Shown here one piece after another: positions 18,464 to 27,423 of a stretch of DNA of 64,000 bases (its first letter is position 1; every line of letters begins with the position of its first letter). Below the pieces are notes generated by a model. That model did not search any database and was not told the origin of the DNA. It saw only the letters and a list, made by a program, of their open reading frames with translations. The translations under genes were made by a program, and so were the position numbers. Origin of the DNA: Paenarthrobacter ilicis (GTDB lineage Bacteria > Actinomycetota > Actinomycetes > Actinomycetales > Micrococcaceae); contig NZ_JAFBCD010000001.1 in assembly GCF_016907545.1 (NCBI RefSeq), positions 1,488,001 through 1,552,000 of the forward strand, in the 5' to 3' direction.

Positions 18464-18505
18464 CCCAAGGGGGCCTGAAATCCGCGGATTACAGGCCCCC
18501 TTGGG
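18464..18505 (+). terminator. 14-bp perfect hairpin between rnj and ftsK
   Basis: CCCAAGGGGGCCTG (18464-18477) pairs perfectly with 18492-18505, and the loop itself contains TCCGCGGA. No U-tract follows: the right arm ends one base before the ftsK -10 box (18507). It probably terminates rnj transcription without a U-run and also covers the ftsK -35 region. Confidence 0.7.
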
Positions 18506-18506
18506 G

Positions 18507-18519
18507 TACCGTGGCTGTT
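18507..18519 (+). promoter_or_regulatory. ftsK promoter -10 box, leaderless arrangement
   Basis: TACCGT at 18507-18512 lies 7 bases before ATG 18520. This supports 18520 rather than the in-frame upstream ATG at 18457, which would lie inside the terminator. Confidence 0.6.
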
Positions 18520-21405
18520 ATGGCGACCCGTACTACCTCCACGCCACGAGGCAGCTCCAGCAGTAAAACCGGCGGAACAGGCCGGGGTGCTGCTGCATCC
18601 AAAAGCACCACGTCGGCAAGCAAGAATGGCCGGGGGAGTACGGCCCGCACCAAGCAGATTGCTGCCGTGGAGCCCCAGGCCCCGCTGCCCCTTCGCATGG
18701 TGGCGTCCGCTTGGCAAGGCATCGGACACGTGGTGGGCGCCGGAGTACGGCGCATCGGCCAGGACGTCAGTGACCTTGATCCGGAAGACCGCCGCGACGG
18801 CGCAGCCCTCTTCAACCTGGTCCTGGGCGCAGGGATCGCCACGTTCGCCTGGTGGGGTCTGACCGGCTGGCTTCCCGACGCCGTCTACAGCGTCGTCAAC
18901 GGGACGTTCGGATGGATGTCATTGCTGCTTCCGCTGATGTTGTTCGTGTGCGCCTTCAGGTTGTTCCGCAAGCCGCAGGACGGCCGGGGGAACAACCGCG
19001 TCGGCATCGGTTTCCTGGTGATGACCCTGGCCGGTTCTGCCCTGGCGCACGTCATCGGCGGACTTCCCACTGTGGCTGATGGTTTTGACGGTCTCCGCAA
19101 GGCCGGGGGCATGCTCGGTTTCCTGGCTGCGGCTCCCTTCGCGGCCATCCACCCGGCCATCCCGGTGATCATCTACAGCCTGCTTGCGTTCGTTTCGGTC
19201 CTTATTGTCACGGCCACGCCGTTCGGGTCCATCCCGTCCAGGATCAGGGGAGCCTACGAGCACCTGATGGGTGTGGACCTGGTGGATGGCGGGGCCAAGG
19301 ACGGTCACGACCGCAGCTACCTGTACGAGAATGATTCGCCGTCCAAGCCCCGCAAAAAGAAGCGGATGCGGCTGTTCGGCAAAGATGAAAATCCCGACGG
19401 CGGGATCGAAGGGTACGTCGGTGACGAGGCCTTCGAGCACGCCATAGTGGACGACGACGAGGCGCCACGTTCGTCCGAACCGCGGGTACCGCCGGGCGTA
19501 CGGCGGCCCACCCAGGCTGAGATCGCCGTCGGAAAGATCAAGGCAGCGCAGGGGCTTGCCGGCGCAACGCCGGGCATCGACAACCCCACTGAAGCCATTC
19601 CCGTCCTGACCCCCGAGCTGTCCGGCCAGGCAGTGGCTGCCGCCCAGCCCGCCCCGGTTGCCCAGGTCCCGGCCAAGCCGGCCGGCGCTCCGCTTCCGCA
19701 GGCACCCATTCCCCAACGCACGGAGCAGTTGTCGCTCGCCGGCGACGTCACCTACACCCTCCCCGCGTCTGATTACCTGACCCCCGGGTCAATCCCGAAG
19801 GAGCGCACCGAGGCCAACGATGCCGTTGTTGCTGCCCTGACGGACACCTTGACGCAATTCAACGTAGAGGCAGCGGTGACCGGCTTCAGCCGTGGTCCCA
19901 CGGTCACCCGGTACGAAATCGAGCTTTCCCCCGGCACCAAGGTGGAGCGCGTCACTGCGTTGTCCAAAAACATTTCCTACGCCGTGGCCTCCAGTGATGT
20001 CCGTATCCTCAGCCCTATTCCGGGGAAGTCGGCCATCGGTATCGAAATTCCCAACACGGACCGCGAAACGGTGTCCCTGGGCGACGTCCTGCGCAGCCAG
20101 AACGCCCGCCGCACGGACCACCCCATGGTGATGGGTGTGGGCAAGGACGTCGAGGGCGGCTACGTCGTGGCCAACCTCGCCAAGATGCCCCACCTGTTGG
20201 TGGCCGGTGCCACGGGCGCCGGTAAATCCAGCTTCGTCAACTCCATGATCACTTCCATCCTGATGCGTGCAACGCCGGATGAGGTCCGCATGGTCATGGT
20301 GGATCCCAAGCGCGTGGAACTCACGGCCTACGAAGGCGTTCCGCACCTGATTACGCCCATCATCACCAACCCCAAAAAGGCAGCAGAAGCACTGCAATGG
20401 GTGGTGCGGGAGATGGACGCACGCTACGACGACCTCGCCAACTACGGCTTCAAGCACATTGACGATTTCAACAAGGCAGTCCGGGCCGGCAAGGTGGTTC
20501 CTCCGGTTGACTCCAAGCGTGTCATCAAGCCTTACCCGTACCTTCTGGTCATCGTGGACGAGCTCGCCGACCTCATGATGGTGGCTCCGCGGGACGTGGA
20601 AGACTCCATTGTCCGCATCACGCAGCTTGCCCGCGCGGCAGGCATCCACCTGGTCCTGGCAACCCAACGCCCCTCCGTTGACGTGGTCACGGGCCTCATC
20701 AAGGCCAACGTTCCTTCCCGCATGGCCTTTGCGACGTCGTCGGTCACCGACTCCCGCGTGGTGCTTGATCAGCCCGGCGCGGAAAAACTGATCGGACAGG
20801 GCGACGCCTTGTTCCTCCCCATGGGCGCCTCCAAGGCCATGCGTGTCCAGGGCGCTTGGGTCACTGAATCCGAAATCCACAAGGTTGTGGAGCACGTAAA
20901 GGGGCAGCTGCAGGCCGTCTACCGGGACGATGTGGCTGCCGAAGCGCCGAAGAAGCAGATCGACGATGACATCGGGGACGACCTCGAGGTGCTGCTGCAG
21001 GCCACCGAGCTTGTGGTCACCACGCAGTTTGGCTCAACCTCCATGCTTCAGCGCAAGCTTCGCGTCGGTTTCGCCAAGGCGGGCCGCTTGATGGACTTGT
21101 TGGAATCCCGCGGCGTGGTGGGTCCTTCGGAGGGATCCAAGGCCCGTGACGTCCTGGTCAAGCCGGATGACCTGGCTGCTGTACTGGCAGCCATGAAGGG
21201 ACAGGAGGCACCCGCTGCCCCCGACTCGCAGACCGCGGCTTTGAGCGACAACGCGAACTCGAACATCGCCGTCGGAGGCTACGCGGAGGACCTCGTCGCG
21301 GCGGACTTGGACAACAGGACGCAGGCCATCGAGTATTACGACGGCGCGGACGGGCCGAAGGATGACGAGGGCGGCGAAGACGCCTGGTCACTGACCGGAC
21401 GCTAG
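18520..21405 (+). CDS. ftsK: FtsK/SpoIIIE-family DNA translocase
   Basis: Septum-anchored motor that pumps chromosomal DNA during division. The 961 residues have a basic Ser/Thr/Gly-rich N terminus, four hydrophobic helices (about 100-235), and a Pro/Ala-rich linker (about 280-410). A RecA-like motor follows with Walker [10 protein letters not shown] near residue 567, Walker [10 protein letters not shown] and the [10 protein letters not shown] block. A C-terminal winged-helix gamma domain (about 835-895) recognises polar DNA sequences. The start at 18520 is set by the -10 box 7 bases upstream. Confidence 0.96.
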   Translation: MATRTTSTPRGSSSSKTGGTGRGAAASKSTTSASKNGRGSTARTKQIAAVEPQAPLPLRMVASAWQGIGHVVGAGVRRIGQDVSDLDPEDRRDGAALFNLVLGAGIATFAWWGLTGWLPDAVYSVVNGTFGWMSLLLPLMLFVCAFRLFRKPQDGRGNNRVGIGFLVMTLAGSALAHVIGGLPTVADGFDGLRKAGGMLGFLAAAPFAAIHPAIPVIIYSLLAFVSVLIVTATPFGSIPSRIRGAYEHLMGVDLVDGGAKDGHDRSYLYENDSPSKPRKKKRMRLFGKDENPDGGIEGYVGDEAFEHAIVDDDEAPRSSEPRVPPGVRRPTQAEIAVGKIKAAQGLAGATPGIDNPTEAIPVLTPELSGQAVAAAQPAPVAQVPAKPAGAPLPQAPIPQRTEQLSLAGDVTYTLPASDYLTPGSIPKERTEANDAVVAALTDTLTQFNVEAAVTGFSRGPTVTRYEIELSPGTKVERVTALSKNISYAVASSDVRILSPIPGKSAIGIEIPNTDRETVSLGDVLRSQNARRTDHPMVMGVGKDVEGGYVVANLAKMPHLLVAGATGAGKSSFVNSMITSILMRATPDEVRMVMVDPKRVELTAYEGVPHLITPIITNPKKAAEALQWVVREMDARYDDLANYGFKHIDDFNKAVRAGKVVPPVDSKRVIKPYPYLLVIVDELADLMMVAPRDVEDSIVRITQLARAAGIHLVLATQRPSVDVVTGLIKANVPSRMAFATSSVTDSRVVLDQPGAEKLIGQGDALFLPMGASKAMRVQGAWVTESEIHKVVEHVKGQLQAVYRDDVAAEAPKKQIDDDIGDDLEVLLQATELVVTTQFGSTSMLQRKLRVGFAKAGRLMDLLESRGVVGPSEGSKARDVLVKPDDLAAVLAAMKGQEAPAAPDSQTAALSDNANSNIAVGGYAEDLVAADLDNRTQAIEYYDGADGPKDDEGGEDAWSLTGR

Positions 21406-21439
21406 GCCGTCGCAGCCCTGACGGCAGGCCCAAAGACGG

Positions 21440-21451
21440 TAGCCTAGAGGG
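21440..21451 (+). promoter_or_regulatory. pgsA promoter -10 box, leaderless arrangement
   Basis: TAGCCT at 21440-21445 is 6 bases before the GTG start of pgsA at 21452. Confidence 0.55.
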
Positions 21452-22051
21452 GTGACTAGAGCCGAGGGTGATACAGCGTCCAGCAGATCCGATATTTGGA
21501 ACCTGCCCAATATCCTCACGATGCTCCGCATCGCCCTGGTCCCGTTCTTTGTATGGTTCCTCCTGGAGGACAACCATGAGTTCGGAATCTGGCGCTGGGC
21601 AGCGCTGGTAGCCTTCGCGGTGGCGATCTACACCGACAAGCTCGACGGCGACATCGCCCGGGCGCGCGGCCTCATCACCAACTTCGGCAAGATCGCGGAC
21701 CCCATCGCGGATAAGCTCCTGATCGGCTCGGCCTTGGTGCTCCTGTCCATCCTGGCGGAACTGCCGTGGTGGGTCACCATCCTCATCCTGGTCCGCGAGT
21801 GGGGCATAACGGCCCTGAGGTTCGTTGTCATCAAGTACGGCGTCATGCCGGCATCCCGGGGCGGAAAGCTGAAGACCGTGGTGCAGACGTTGGCGATCTT
21901 CCTGTATCTGTTGCCCCTCAAGGCCTCCGTGCCGTGGCTGGATGGCCTTGCTTTCTGGGTCATGATGCTCGCCGCCGCCATCACGCTGTGGACCGGCGTC
22001 GAATATGTTGTCCAGGCCCTTAAGCTCCGCGCTGCAGGACGCCGCGCATGA
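21452..22051 (+). CDS. pgsA: CDP-diacylglycerol-glycerol-3-phosphate 3-phosphatidyltransferase
   Basis: Membrane CDP-alcohol phosphatidyltransferase making phosphatidylglycerol phosphate. The 199 residues have several hydrophobic helices and the full CDP-alcohol motif. It begins DKLDGDIARARG and continues with NFGKIADPIADK (D-x2-DG-x2-AR-x8-G-x3-D-x3-D). The stop overlaps the cinA start (ATGA). The order pgsA-cinA-clgR is conserved with mycobacteria, where the orthologue is called pgsA3. Confidence 0.94.
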   Translation: MTRAEGDTASSRSDIWNLPNILTMLRIALVPFFVWFLLEDNHEFGIWRWAALVAFAVAIYTDKLDGDIARARGLITNFGKIADPIADKLLIGSALVLLSILAELPWWVTILILVREWGITALRFVVIKYGVMPASRGGKLKTVVQTLAIFLYLLPLKASVPWLDGLAFWVMMLAAAITLWTGVEYVVQALKLRAAGRRA

Positions 22052-22572
22052 GCCCGACCGCCGGGACGCCGGCCGACACGACGCCGGAGGAGGGGACAGC
22101 GTCATCGGTGGTGGCATTGGCCCTGGAGAAACACCTCACTGTTGCCACGGCGGAATCGCTGACGGCCGGTATGGTGGCCGCCGCGCTGGCAGATACTCCC
22201 GGGGCGTCAGGAATGCTCCAAGGCGGCGTGGTGGCCTACCAGAACTCGGTCAAAGCCAAGGTACTCGGAGTGTCCGGGGACCTGCTCGCCGCAGTCGGAT
22301 CAGTCGACGGGGCCGTGGCGGCCGCCATGGCTGATGGCGCCAGGCTTGCTTGCGGGGCCGACGTCGGAATTTCCACGACGGGGGTGGCCGGCCCCGAGCC
22401 TCATGATGGCAAAGCTGTGGGGACAGTGTTCATCGGCGTGAGCACGGCCGATGGCAGCACAGCCTTTGAATACGGTTTCGACGGCGGCAGGCCGTCCATT
22501 CGCCGGCAGGCCTCTGATGCTGCATTGGCCAGGCTTTTTGAAGCGCTGACCTCAACTGGTTACCGCTTGTAA
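22048..22572 (+). CDS. CinA C-terminal family protein (nicotinamide-nucleotide amidohydrolase type)
   Basis: A 174-residue stand-alone CinA C-terminal domain (PncC type), whose characterised relatives deamidate nicotinamide mononucleotide. Signature stretches are ATAESLTAGMVAA, GGVVAYQNSVKAKVLGV, and the STTGVAGPEPHDGKAVGTVF active-site region (STTGVAGPEP, then DGKAVGTVF). The N-terminal CinA domain of full-length proteins is absent, as is usual in this gene context. Translationally coupled to pgsA. Substrate assignment is by family. Confidence 0.87.
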   Translation: MSPTAGTPADTTPEEGTASSVVALALEKHLTVATAESLTAGMVAAALADTPGASGMLQGGVVAYQNSVKAKVLGVSGDLLAAVGSVDGAVAAAMADGARLACGADVGISTTGVAGPEPHDGKAVGTVFIGVSTADGSTAFEYGFDGGRPSIRRQASDAALARLFEALTSTGYRL

Positions 22573-22579
22573 AGTTGCC

Positions 22580-22647
22580 GGGAACAAAAACTGTTTGCCG
22601 ATAGTTGTGTCATTGTGTCGCCTCGGAAGAGCCGGGGCGCCTAGGAT
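22580..22647 (+). promoter_or_regulatory. clgR promoter region: ECF-type (SigE/SigH-like) site and a TAGGAT -10 box
   Basis: GGGAAC (22580-22585) is separated by 18 bases from GTTG (22604-22607), which resembles GGAAC/GTT promoters read by stress ECF sigma factors. A separate housekeeping-type TAGGAT box lies at 22642-22647. In M. tuberculosis clgR is under SigE control. Transcripts from here would have a leader of roughly 150-190 bases. Confidence 0.42.
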
Positions 22648-22800
22648 GTAGACACCCACCCGGTTCGCCAGCAGCGGGCCGGAAGAACGAGGAGCAAGGC
22701 GATACAGATGGTAAAGCAGCCCGTGTCCGTGAACGGCGTTGTCCGCTGGAAGGATGTGGGCTTGGCTGATAAGACACAGAGCGAACAGAAGGAGCGCAAA

Positions 22801-23142
22801 ATGGTTGTACTGCGTCACGAGATCGGTGATGTTCTGCGCGATGTCCGCCAGCGTCAGGGCCGTACCCTCCGCGAGGTTTCGCACAGTGCCCGCGTTTCGC
22901 TCGGTTACCTGAGCGAGGTAGAACGCGGCCAGAAGGAGGCTTCTTCCGAGCTCCTGTCCTCTATCTGCACAGCCCTGGATGTTCCGTTGTCCCACATGCT
23001 TCGCGAAGTCAGCGATCGCGTGGCCGTCGCGGAAGGTGTGTCAGTACCGGATACCGTTCCGCAGGAGTTCTCCCAGCGCTACGGCCGTGATTTGGACCTC
23101 ACGGACGACTTCCCGCAGGGGATGCTCTCCGGCGCCCGGTAA
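22801..23142 (+). CDS. clgR: ClgR-type helix-turn-helix transcription factor
   Basis: A 113-residue regulator with an N-terminal Cro/C1-type HTH ([20 protein letters not shown]) typical of ClgR. ClgR activates clp protease and stress genes in actinobacteria. I chose ATG 22801 because AAGGAG sits 6 bases upstream; an in-frame ATG at 22708 would add 31 poorly conserved residues. Gene context (pgsA-cinA-clgR) matches other actinobacteria. The PspA/35-kDa antigen gene that follows in mycobacteria is missing here. Confidence 0.9.
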   Translation: MVVLRHEIGDVLRDVRQRQGRTLREVSHSARVSLGYLSEVERGQKEASSELLSSICTALDVPLSHMLREVSDRVAVAEGVSVPDTVPQEFSQRYGRDLDLTDDFPQGMLSGAR

Positions 23143-23162
23143 GCTTCACCAAGGAATTAAGA

Positions 23163-23197
23163 AAGAGTCCCCGGCCGGATGGCTGGGGACTTTTTTG
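23163..23197 (+). terminator. Rho-independent terminator after clgR
   Basis: An 11-bp stem with one G-T pair (23166-23176 with 23181-23191) and loop GGAT is followed by a run of six T (23191-23196). This is the most canonical terminator in the first half of the window. It ends clgR ahead of the convergent marR gene. Confidence 0.9.
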
Positions 23198-23224
23198 TGC
23201 CCCTCCGTGCGGGGAGGGGCGGCA

Positions 23225-23788
23225 TTACGGGTCTGTGGGTTCCTTGCAGACGGTGGCTTCCTCGGAGACGGCGGCTTCCTTGGAGACGGCGACATCTTTC
23301 AGGACGCCGTCGCCGTAGATGACATTGAGGCGTCCCATGTAGTCGGCCAGGATCTGCACATCCTCAAGCGGCCATTCGCCCAGGCGTTCCCGGAAAACCT
23401 GCCGGCGTGCGTCCTGGACCTGGTGCATCTTCTCCTCGCCCTTTTCGGTCAGCCGGATCGACTGTGCCCGGCCATCCTGGGGGTCTGCCTCCTTGAAGAC
23501 GAGCCCGATGCTCTCCAAAAAGGCAATCTGCCGGCTCACCGAAGGTTTTCCCACGCCGATGGAAGTGGCCAGGTCCGTGAGCCTGATGGGACCTTCGCGG
23601 CGGATGACGGTCAGCAAGCCGTAGGCTGCAGGTTCCATATCGGGATGGACCTGGCGCGAGAGCTGGTAGGAGATGGATCGTGCCCTCCGCCAGAGCAGGC
23701 TCAGCTGGTGTTCCACCTGCTGGAGGGCGTCGTCCACGGCGTCGCCTGATGCGACGGGACCGGGCGTGCTCTGGAGAGGATTGCTCAT
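23225..23788 (-). CDS. MarR-family transcriptional regulator
   Basis: A 187-residue winged-helix regulator. The core (about 20-155) contains the recognition-helix region LTDLATSIGVGKPSVSRQI and the wing DPQDGRAQSIRLTEKG. The tail is a short Ala/Glu/Val repeat (AVSKEAAVSEEATVCKE) not typical of the family. The start is ATG 23788, placed 7 bases after a TAGAAT -10 box. It is divergent from the DUF3046 gene with overlapping promoters, so autoregulation that also affects DUF3046 is plausible. The ligand is unknown. Confidence 0.86.
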   Translation of the reverse strand: MSNPLQSTPGPVASGDAVDDALQQVEHQLSLLWRRARSISYQLSRQVHPDMEPAAYGLLTVIRREGPIRLTDLATSIGVGKPSVSRQIAFLESIGLVFKEADPQDGRAQSIRLTEKGEEKMHQVQDARRQVFRERLGEWPLEDVQILADYMGRLNVIYGDGVLKDVAVSKEAAVSEEATVCKEPTDP

Positions 23789-23805
23789 GGCAACCATTCT
23801 AGAGT
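23789..23805. promoter_or_regulatory. interleaved divergent -10 boxes (marR and DUF3046)
   Basis: TAGAAT on the minus strand (23801-23796) sits 7 bases before marR ATG 23788. TAGAGT on the plus strand (23800-23805) points toward the DUF3046 gene. The two boxes share two base pairs, so the promoters should exclude each other. Confidence 0.5.
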
Positions 23806-23829
23806 CCGGTGCCGTGAGAGACTCTATCG

Positions 23830-24054
23830 GTGAGGGCAAGTGACTTTTGGCGATTGATGGACGATGAATTCGGGTCCGGGTACTCCCGCGTGCTGGCCAA
23901 CTCACTGGTCTTGGCCGGGGTGGGGGGACGTACCGCAGTAGAGGCCCTGGCCGCCGGACGCCATCCCCGGGACGTATGGTTGGCGGTCTGTGAAGTCCAG
24001 GATGTTCCCCCGGAACGAAGGCTTGGGCGGGACATCAAGCCGTCTTCCAACTGA
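23830..24054 (+). CDS. DUF3046 family protein
   Basis: A 74-residue protein of unknown function belonging to the small DUF3046 family that sits just upstream of recA in many actinobacteria. Recognisable features are the DFWRLMDDEFG opening and the DVWLAVCEVQDVPPERRLG ending. It starts at GTG and has no visible transmembrane segment. The conserved position suggests a DNA-repair link, but no function is established that I can cite. Confidence 0.8.
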   Translation: MRASDFWRLMDDEFGSGYSRVLANSLVLAGVGGRTAVEALAAGRHPRDVWLAVCEVQDVPPERRLGRDIKPSSN

Positions 24055-24100
24055 CCCGGGAATCCCGGCCCGCGTCGGCCGGACACGCCGGAGCGTTATT

Positions 24101-24128
24101 CGAATATCTGTTCGGATGGGGATATGCT
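24101..24128 (+). promoter_or_regulatory. recA distal promoter with LexA box
   Basis: CGAATATCTGTTCG (24101-24114) matches CGAAC-N4-GTTCG with one mismatch. It covers the -35 region of a TATGCT -10 box at 24123-24128. LexA bound here would block this promoter until DNA damage. Confidence 0.78.
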
Positions 24129-24185
24129 CCTAACAAGGACAGTTTGATCTTGAAAGACGCGTTCCAAGGCATCCGGCAGCCCCGT

Positions 24186-24194
24186 TTATCCACA
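24186..24194 (+). promoter_or_regulatory. perfect DnaA-box sequence upstream of recA
   Basis: TTATCCACA is identical to the classic DnaA box. It is a single copy lying between the two recA promoters, so DnaA effects on recA are possible but a chance match cannot be excluded. Confidence 0.35.
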
Positions 24195-24217
24195 TAGCGG
24201 GGAACGGCTTGTAAAAA

Positions 24218-24239
24218 TGTCAGGGCACCGTAATAGCGT
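24218..24239 (+). promoter_or_regulatory. recA proximal promoter, RecA-NDp/PafBC type
   Basis: TGTCAGGG (24218-24225), exactly 8 bases, then TAGCGT (24234-24239) fits the RecA-NDp pattern TGTCRGTG-N8-TANNNT. In mycobacteria this promoter class is activated by PafBC independently of LexA. Expected start is about 60 bases before the recA ATG. Confidence 0.62.
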
Positions 24240-24303
24240 CTGACATGACAGGAAAGCGGCCTTCGGGCCACTCCACAGCGAGAAAGCATCAGAGGTGTGA
24301 ACC

Positions 24304-25344
24304 ATGGCGGCAGCCCCGGATCGTGAGAAGGCGCTTGAAGCAGCGCTTGCCCAGATCGACAAGCAGTTCGGCAAAGGCTCGATCATGCGTTTGGGTGATG
24401 ACACCCGCGCCCCCATCGAGACAATTCCCACGGGTTCCATTGCACTGGACGTCGCTCTGGGAATTGGAGGCCTGCCGCGTGGACGCGTCGTGGAGATCTA
24501 CGGCCCGGAGTCCTCCGGTAAAACCACCGTGGCACTGCACGCGGTGGCCAACGCCCAGCGCGCCGGCGGCATCGCAGCCTTCATCGACGCCGAGCATGCG
24601 TTGGATCCGGACTACGCCGCCAAGCTCGGCGTGGATACGGACGCTCTTTTGGTTTCCCAGCCGGATACCGGTGAGCAAGCCTTGGAGATCATGGACATGC
24701 TGGTCGGATCAGGTTCACTGGACATCATCGTCATTGACTCCGTGGCCGCGTTGGTCCCCCGCGCTGAAATCGAAGGCGAAATGGGTGACTCCCACGTTGG
24801 CCTGCAGGCCCGCTTGATGAGCCAGGCACTTCGAAAGATCACCGGCCGCTTGAGCCAGACCAAGACCACGGCGATCTTCATCAACCAGTTGCGCGAGAAG
24901 ATCGGTGTCTTCTTCGGATCGCCCGAAACCACCACCGGTGGTAAGGCGCTGAAGTTCTACGCCTCCGTCCGTATCGATGTCCGTCGAATCCAGACCCTCA
25001 AAGAAGGCGCAGACTCGGTGGGTAACCGCACCAAGGCGAAGATCGTCAAGAACAAGATGGCCCCGCCCTTCAAGATCGCGGAATTCGACATCATCTACGG
25101 CCAGGGCATCTCCCGTGAAGGCGGGATCATTGACATGGGCGTAGAGCACGGCATCATCAAGAAGTCCGGCTCCTGGTTTACCTACGATGGCGACCAGCTG
25201 GGCCAAGGCATGGAGAATTCCCGCCGCTTCCTGCGTGATAACCCTGAGTTGGCGCAGGAACTGGAGCGCCTCATCAAGGAAAAGCTTGGCGTAGGCGTGA
25301 AGGCTGAGGAAGAGTCCCCGAAGCTGAAGGCCGTTGAAGGTTAG
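24304..25344 (+). CDS. recA: recombinase RecA
   Basis: ATP-dependent strand-exchange protein and LexA co-protease. The 346 residues include Walker [10 protein letters not shown] (about 68-76), Walker [11 protein letters not shown], the L1/L2 DNA-binding loops, the INQLREKIG polymerisation/ATPase region and a C-terminal domain. No intein interrupts the Walker A region, unlike some mycobacterial RecA. Two damage-responsive promoters precede it. recX overlaps the 3' end by 11 bases. Confidence 0.98.
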   Translation: MAAAPDREKALEAALAQIDKQFGKGSIMRLGDDTRAPIETIPTGSIALDVALGIGGLPRGRVVEIYGPESSGKTTVALHAVANAQRAGGIAAFIDAEHALDPDYAAKLGVDTDALLVSQPDTGEQALEIMDMLVGSGSLDIIVIDSVAALVPRAEIEGEMGDSHVGLQARLMSQALRKITGRLSQTKTTAIFINQLREKIGVFFGSPETTTGGKALKFYASVRIDVRRIQTLKEGADSVGNRTKAKIVKNKMAPPFKIAEFDIIYGQGISREGGIIDMGVEHGIIKKSGSWFTYDGDQLGQGMENSRRFLRDNPELAQELERLIKEKLGVGVKAEEESPKLKAVEG

Positions 25345-25876
25345 ACGGGGACCGGACCCGGAATCCTCCGTCGCCGCAGACCCTGAACCGGACCCGGAGT
25401 CCGTGGCCCGTGCCATCGTTCTGCGGCAGTTGACCATGGCGCCCCGGAGCCGGTTGCAGTTGGCGCGGAAGCTCGCTGAGCGGAACGTTCCTGAACACGT
25501 GGCAGAGGCAGTGCTGGACCGCTTTGAAGAGGTACAGCTCATCGATGACCCGGAGTTTGCCACGATGTGGGTCAGGAGCCGTTCCCAGAGCAAGAAGCTC
25601 GCCAAGGGTGCCCTTCGACGAGAGTTGACGGAGAAGGGCATTGAGCTGGAGGCGGCGGAGGAAGCGTTGTCCCAGCTCAGCGATGACGATGAGGAGCGTG
25701 CTGCACGTGAACTCGTTGAGCGTAAGGTCCGGCCAGGGATGAATCTGGCGGATCGGGCCGAGCGCGATAAGCACACGCGGAGGCTGGCAGCCATGCTGGC
25801 CCGCAAGGGCTATGCGCCCTCCATGGCGTTCAGGATTGTCGGCGAGGTGTTGGCGGAAGCCGGTACCCTTGAGTAG
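25334..25876 (+). CDS. recX: RecX regulatory protein
   Basis: Modulator that restrains RecA filaments. The 180 residues are mostly helical, with the RecX three-helix repeats visible in [17 protein letters not shown] and [14 protein letters not shown]. The apparent TTG start overlaps the end of recA, so translation is coupled to RecA production. A start slightly further in cannot be excluded because no strong ribosome site is seen. The TAG stop overlaps the miaB GTG by one base. Confidence 0.9.
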   Translation: MKVRRGPDPESSVAADPEPDPESVARAIVLRQLTMAPRSRLQLARKLAERNVPEHVAEAVLDRFEEVQLIDDPEFATMWVRSRSQSKKLAKGALRRELTEKGIELEAAEEALSQLSDDDEERAARELVERKVRPGMNLADRAERDKHTRRLAAMLARKGYAPSMAFRIVGEVLAEAGTLE

Positions 25877-27405
25877 TGAGTTTGACCATTTCTTCCCCAG
25901 CAGATTCTGTCGCACAGACAGCCGAACCCAGGACCTATCAGGTCCGTACCTTCGGCTGCCAGATGAATGTCCACGATTCCGAAAGGATGGCCGGACTTCT
26001 TGAAGACGCCGGGTACGTGCCTGCGGAAGGTGCCTTGGCCGACGTCGTGGTCTTCAACACCTGCGCGGTGCGGGAGAACGCGGACAACAAGCTCTACGGA
26101 AACCTGGGACAACTCCGGCAGGCCAAAGAACAGAATCCCGGAATGCAAATTGCCGTGGGCGGTTGCCTGGCGCAGAAGGACCGGGAAACCATCGTCAAAA
26201 AGGCGCCTTGGGTTGATGCGGTCTTCGGTACGCACAACGTGGGAGCCCTCCCGGCCCTGCTGAGCCGGGCACGCCACAACAACGAAGCCCAGCTGGAGAT
26301 CCTGGAGTCTTTGGACGTCTTCCCTTCCACCCTTCCCACCAAGCGGGACTCCGTCTACTCGGGCTGGGTCTCCATCTCCGTGGGCTGCAACAACACCTGC
26401 ACCTTCTGCATCGTTCCGTCGCTTCGAGGTAAGGAAAGGGATCGGCGTCCGGGGGAGATCCTGGCTGAAATCCAGGCCCTCGTGGATGACGGAGCTGTGG
26501 AGGTCACCCTTTTGGGGCAAAACGTTAACTCCTACGGCGTCGAGTTCGGCGACCGTTTGGCGTTCTCCAAACTACTTCGTGCCTGCGGCACCATTGAAGG
26601 CCTCGAACGGGTTCGATTCACGAGCCCGCACCCGGCTGCGTTCACCGACGATGTGATTGACGCGATGGCGGAAACCGCCAATGTGATGCCCCAATTGCAC
26701 ATGCCGCTCCAGTCAGGATCGGACAAGGTCCTCAAGGACATGCGTCGCTCCTACCGTTCCAGCAAGTTCCTCGGCATTCTGGACAAGGTGCGGGACAAGA
26801 TCCCGGGTGCGGCAATTTCCACAGACATCATTGTTGGTTTCCCGGGGGAGACCGAGGAAGACTTCCAGGCCACGTTGGACGTTGTGGAGAAGTCCCGGTT
26901 TGCCACCGCCTTCACTTTCCAGTATTCGAAGCGGCCCGGCACACCCGCGGCCGAGCTGCCGGATCAGTTGCCCAAGGCCGTGGTCCAGGAACGCTTCGAG
27001 AGGCTCACCGCCCTGCAGGACCGTATTGCCGCCGAGGAGAACGCCAAGCAGCTTGGACGCACTGTTGAGGTTTTGGTGACGGCGCAGTCCGGGCGAAAGG
27101 CCGAAGAGACGCACCGGCTTTCCGGACGTTCCAAGGACCAGCGGCTTGTACATTTCTCCGTTCCCGCGGGAGCCCAGGCTCCGCGCCCGGGGGATTTCGT
27201 CACTGTGACCATCACGGAGGCAGCTGCGTTCCACCTGGTGGCAGACCCTGCCACCACGGATGACTATGTCTTACGGCGTTCACGTGCCGGGGAGGCTTGG
27301 GACAGGGCTCAGGCAGACTCCTGCGGCGTCCCGGCAGCTGGCACAGGCACCGGCACGTCGGGTGTTTCCCTGGGGATGCCGTCCCTGCCTGCCCGGCGAT
27401 CCTGA
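25876..27405 (+). CDS. miaB: tRNA-2-methylthio-N6-dimethylallyladenosine synthase MiaB
   Basis: Radical SAM methylthiotransferase acting on A37 of tRNA. The 509 residues contain the N-terminal cluster Cys in [16 protein letters not shown] and VGGCLAQKD, the radical SAM motif CNNTCTFC, and a C-terminal TRAM domain (about 395-460). The last 40 residues are Gly/Ser/Thr-rich and look like an unconserved tail. The GTG start overlaps the recX stop. miaA, which makes its substrate modification, follows 18 bases downstream. Confidence 0.96.
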   Translation: MSLTISSPADSVAQTAEPRTYQVRTFGCQMNVHDSERMAGLLEDAGYVPAEGALADVVVFNTCAVRENADNKLYGNLGQLRQAKEQNPGMQIAVGGCLAQKDRETIVKKAPWVDAVFGTHNVGALPALLSRARHNNEAQLEILESLDVFPSTLPTKRDSVYSGWVSISVGCNNTCTFCIVPSLRGKERDRRPGEILAEIQALVDDGAVEVTLLGQNVNSYGVEFGDRLAFSKLLRACGTIEGLERVRFTSPHPAAFTDDVIDAMAETANVMPQLHMPLQSGSDKVLKDMRRSYRSSKFLGILDKVRDKIPGAAISTDIIVGFPGETEEDFQATLDVVEKSRFATAFTFQYSKRPGTPAAELPDQLPKAVVQERFERLTALQDRIAAEENAKQLGRTVEVLVTAQSGRKAEETHRLSGRSKDQRLVHFSVPAGAQAPRPGDFVTVTITEAAAFHLVADPATTDDYVLRRSRAGEAWDRAQADSCGVPAAGTGTGTSGVSLGMPSLPARRS

Positions 27406-27423
27406 TCCCGGCGGCGCTGCAGC

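Noticed and set aside
18457..18519. FtsK start at ATG 18457
   Set aside because: The first 21 codons would be encoded by the rnj terminator hairpin and lie upstream of the ftsK -10 box.
22708..22800. ClgR start at ATG 22708
   Set aside because: ATG 22801 has an ideal AAGGAG and matches the usual family N terminus; the upstream stretch is poorly protein-like.
23225..23300. Short repeats at the 3' end of marR as a regulatory element
   Set aside because: They encode an Ala/Glu/Val-rich protein tail in frame and show no palindrome or spacing suggestive of DNA binding.
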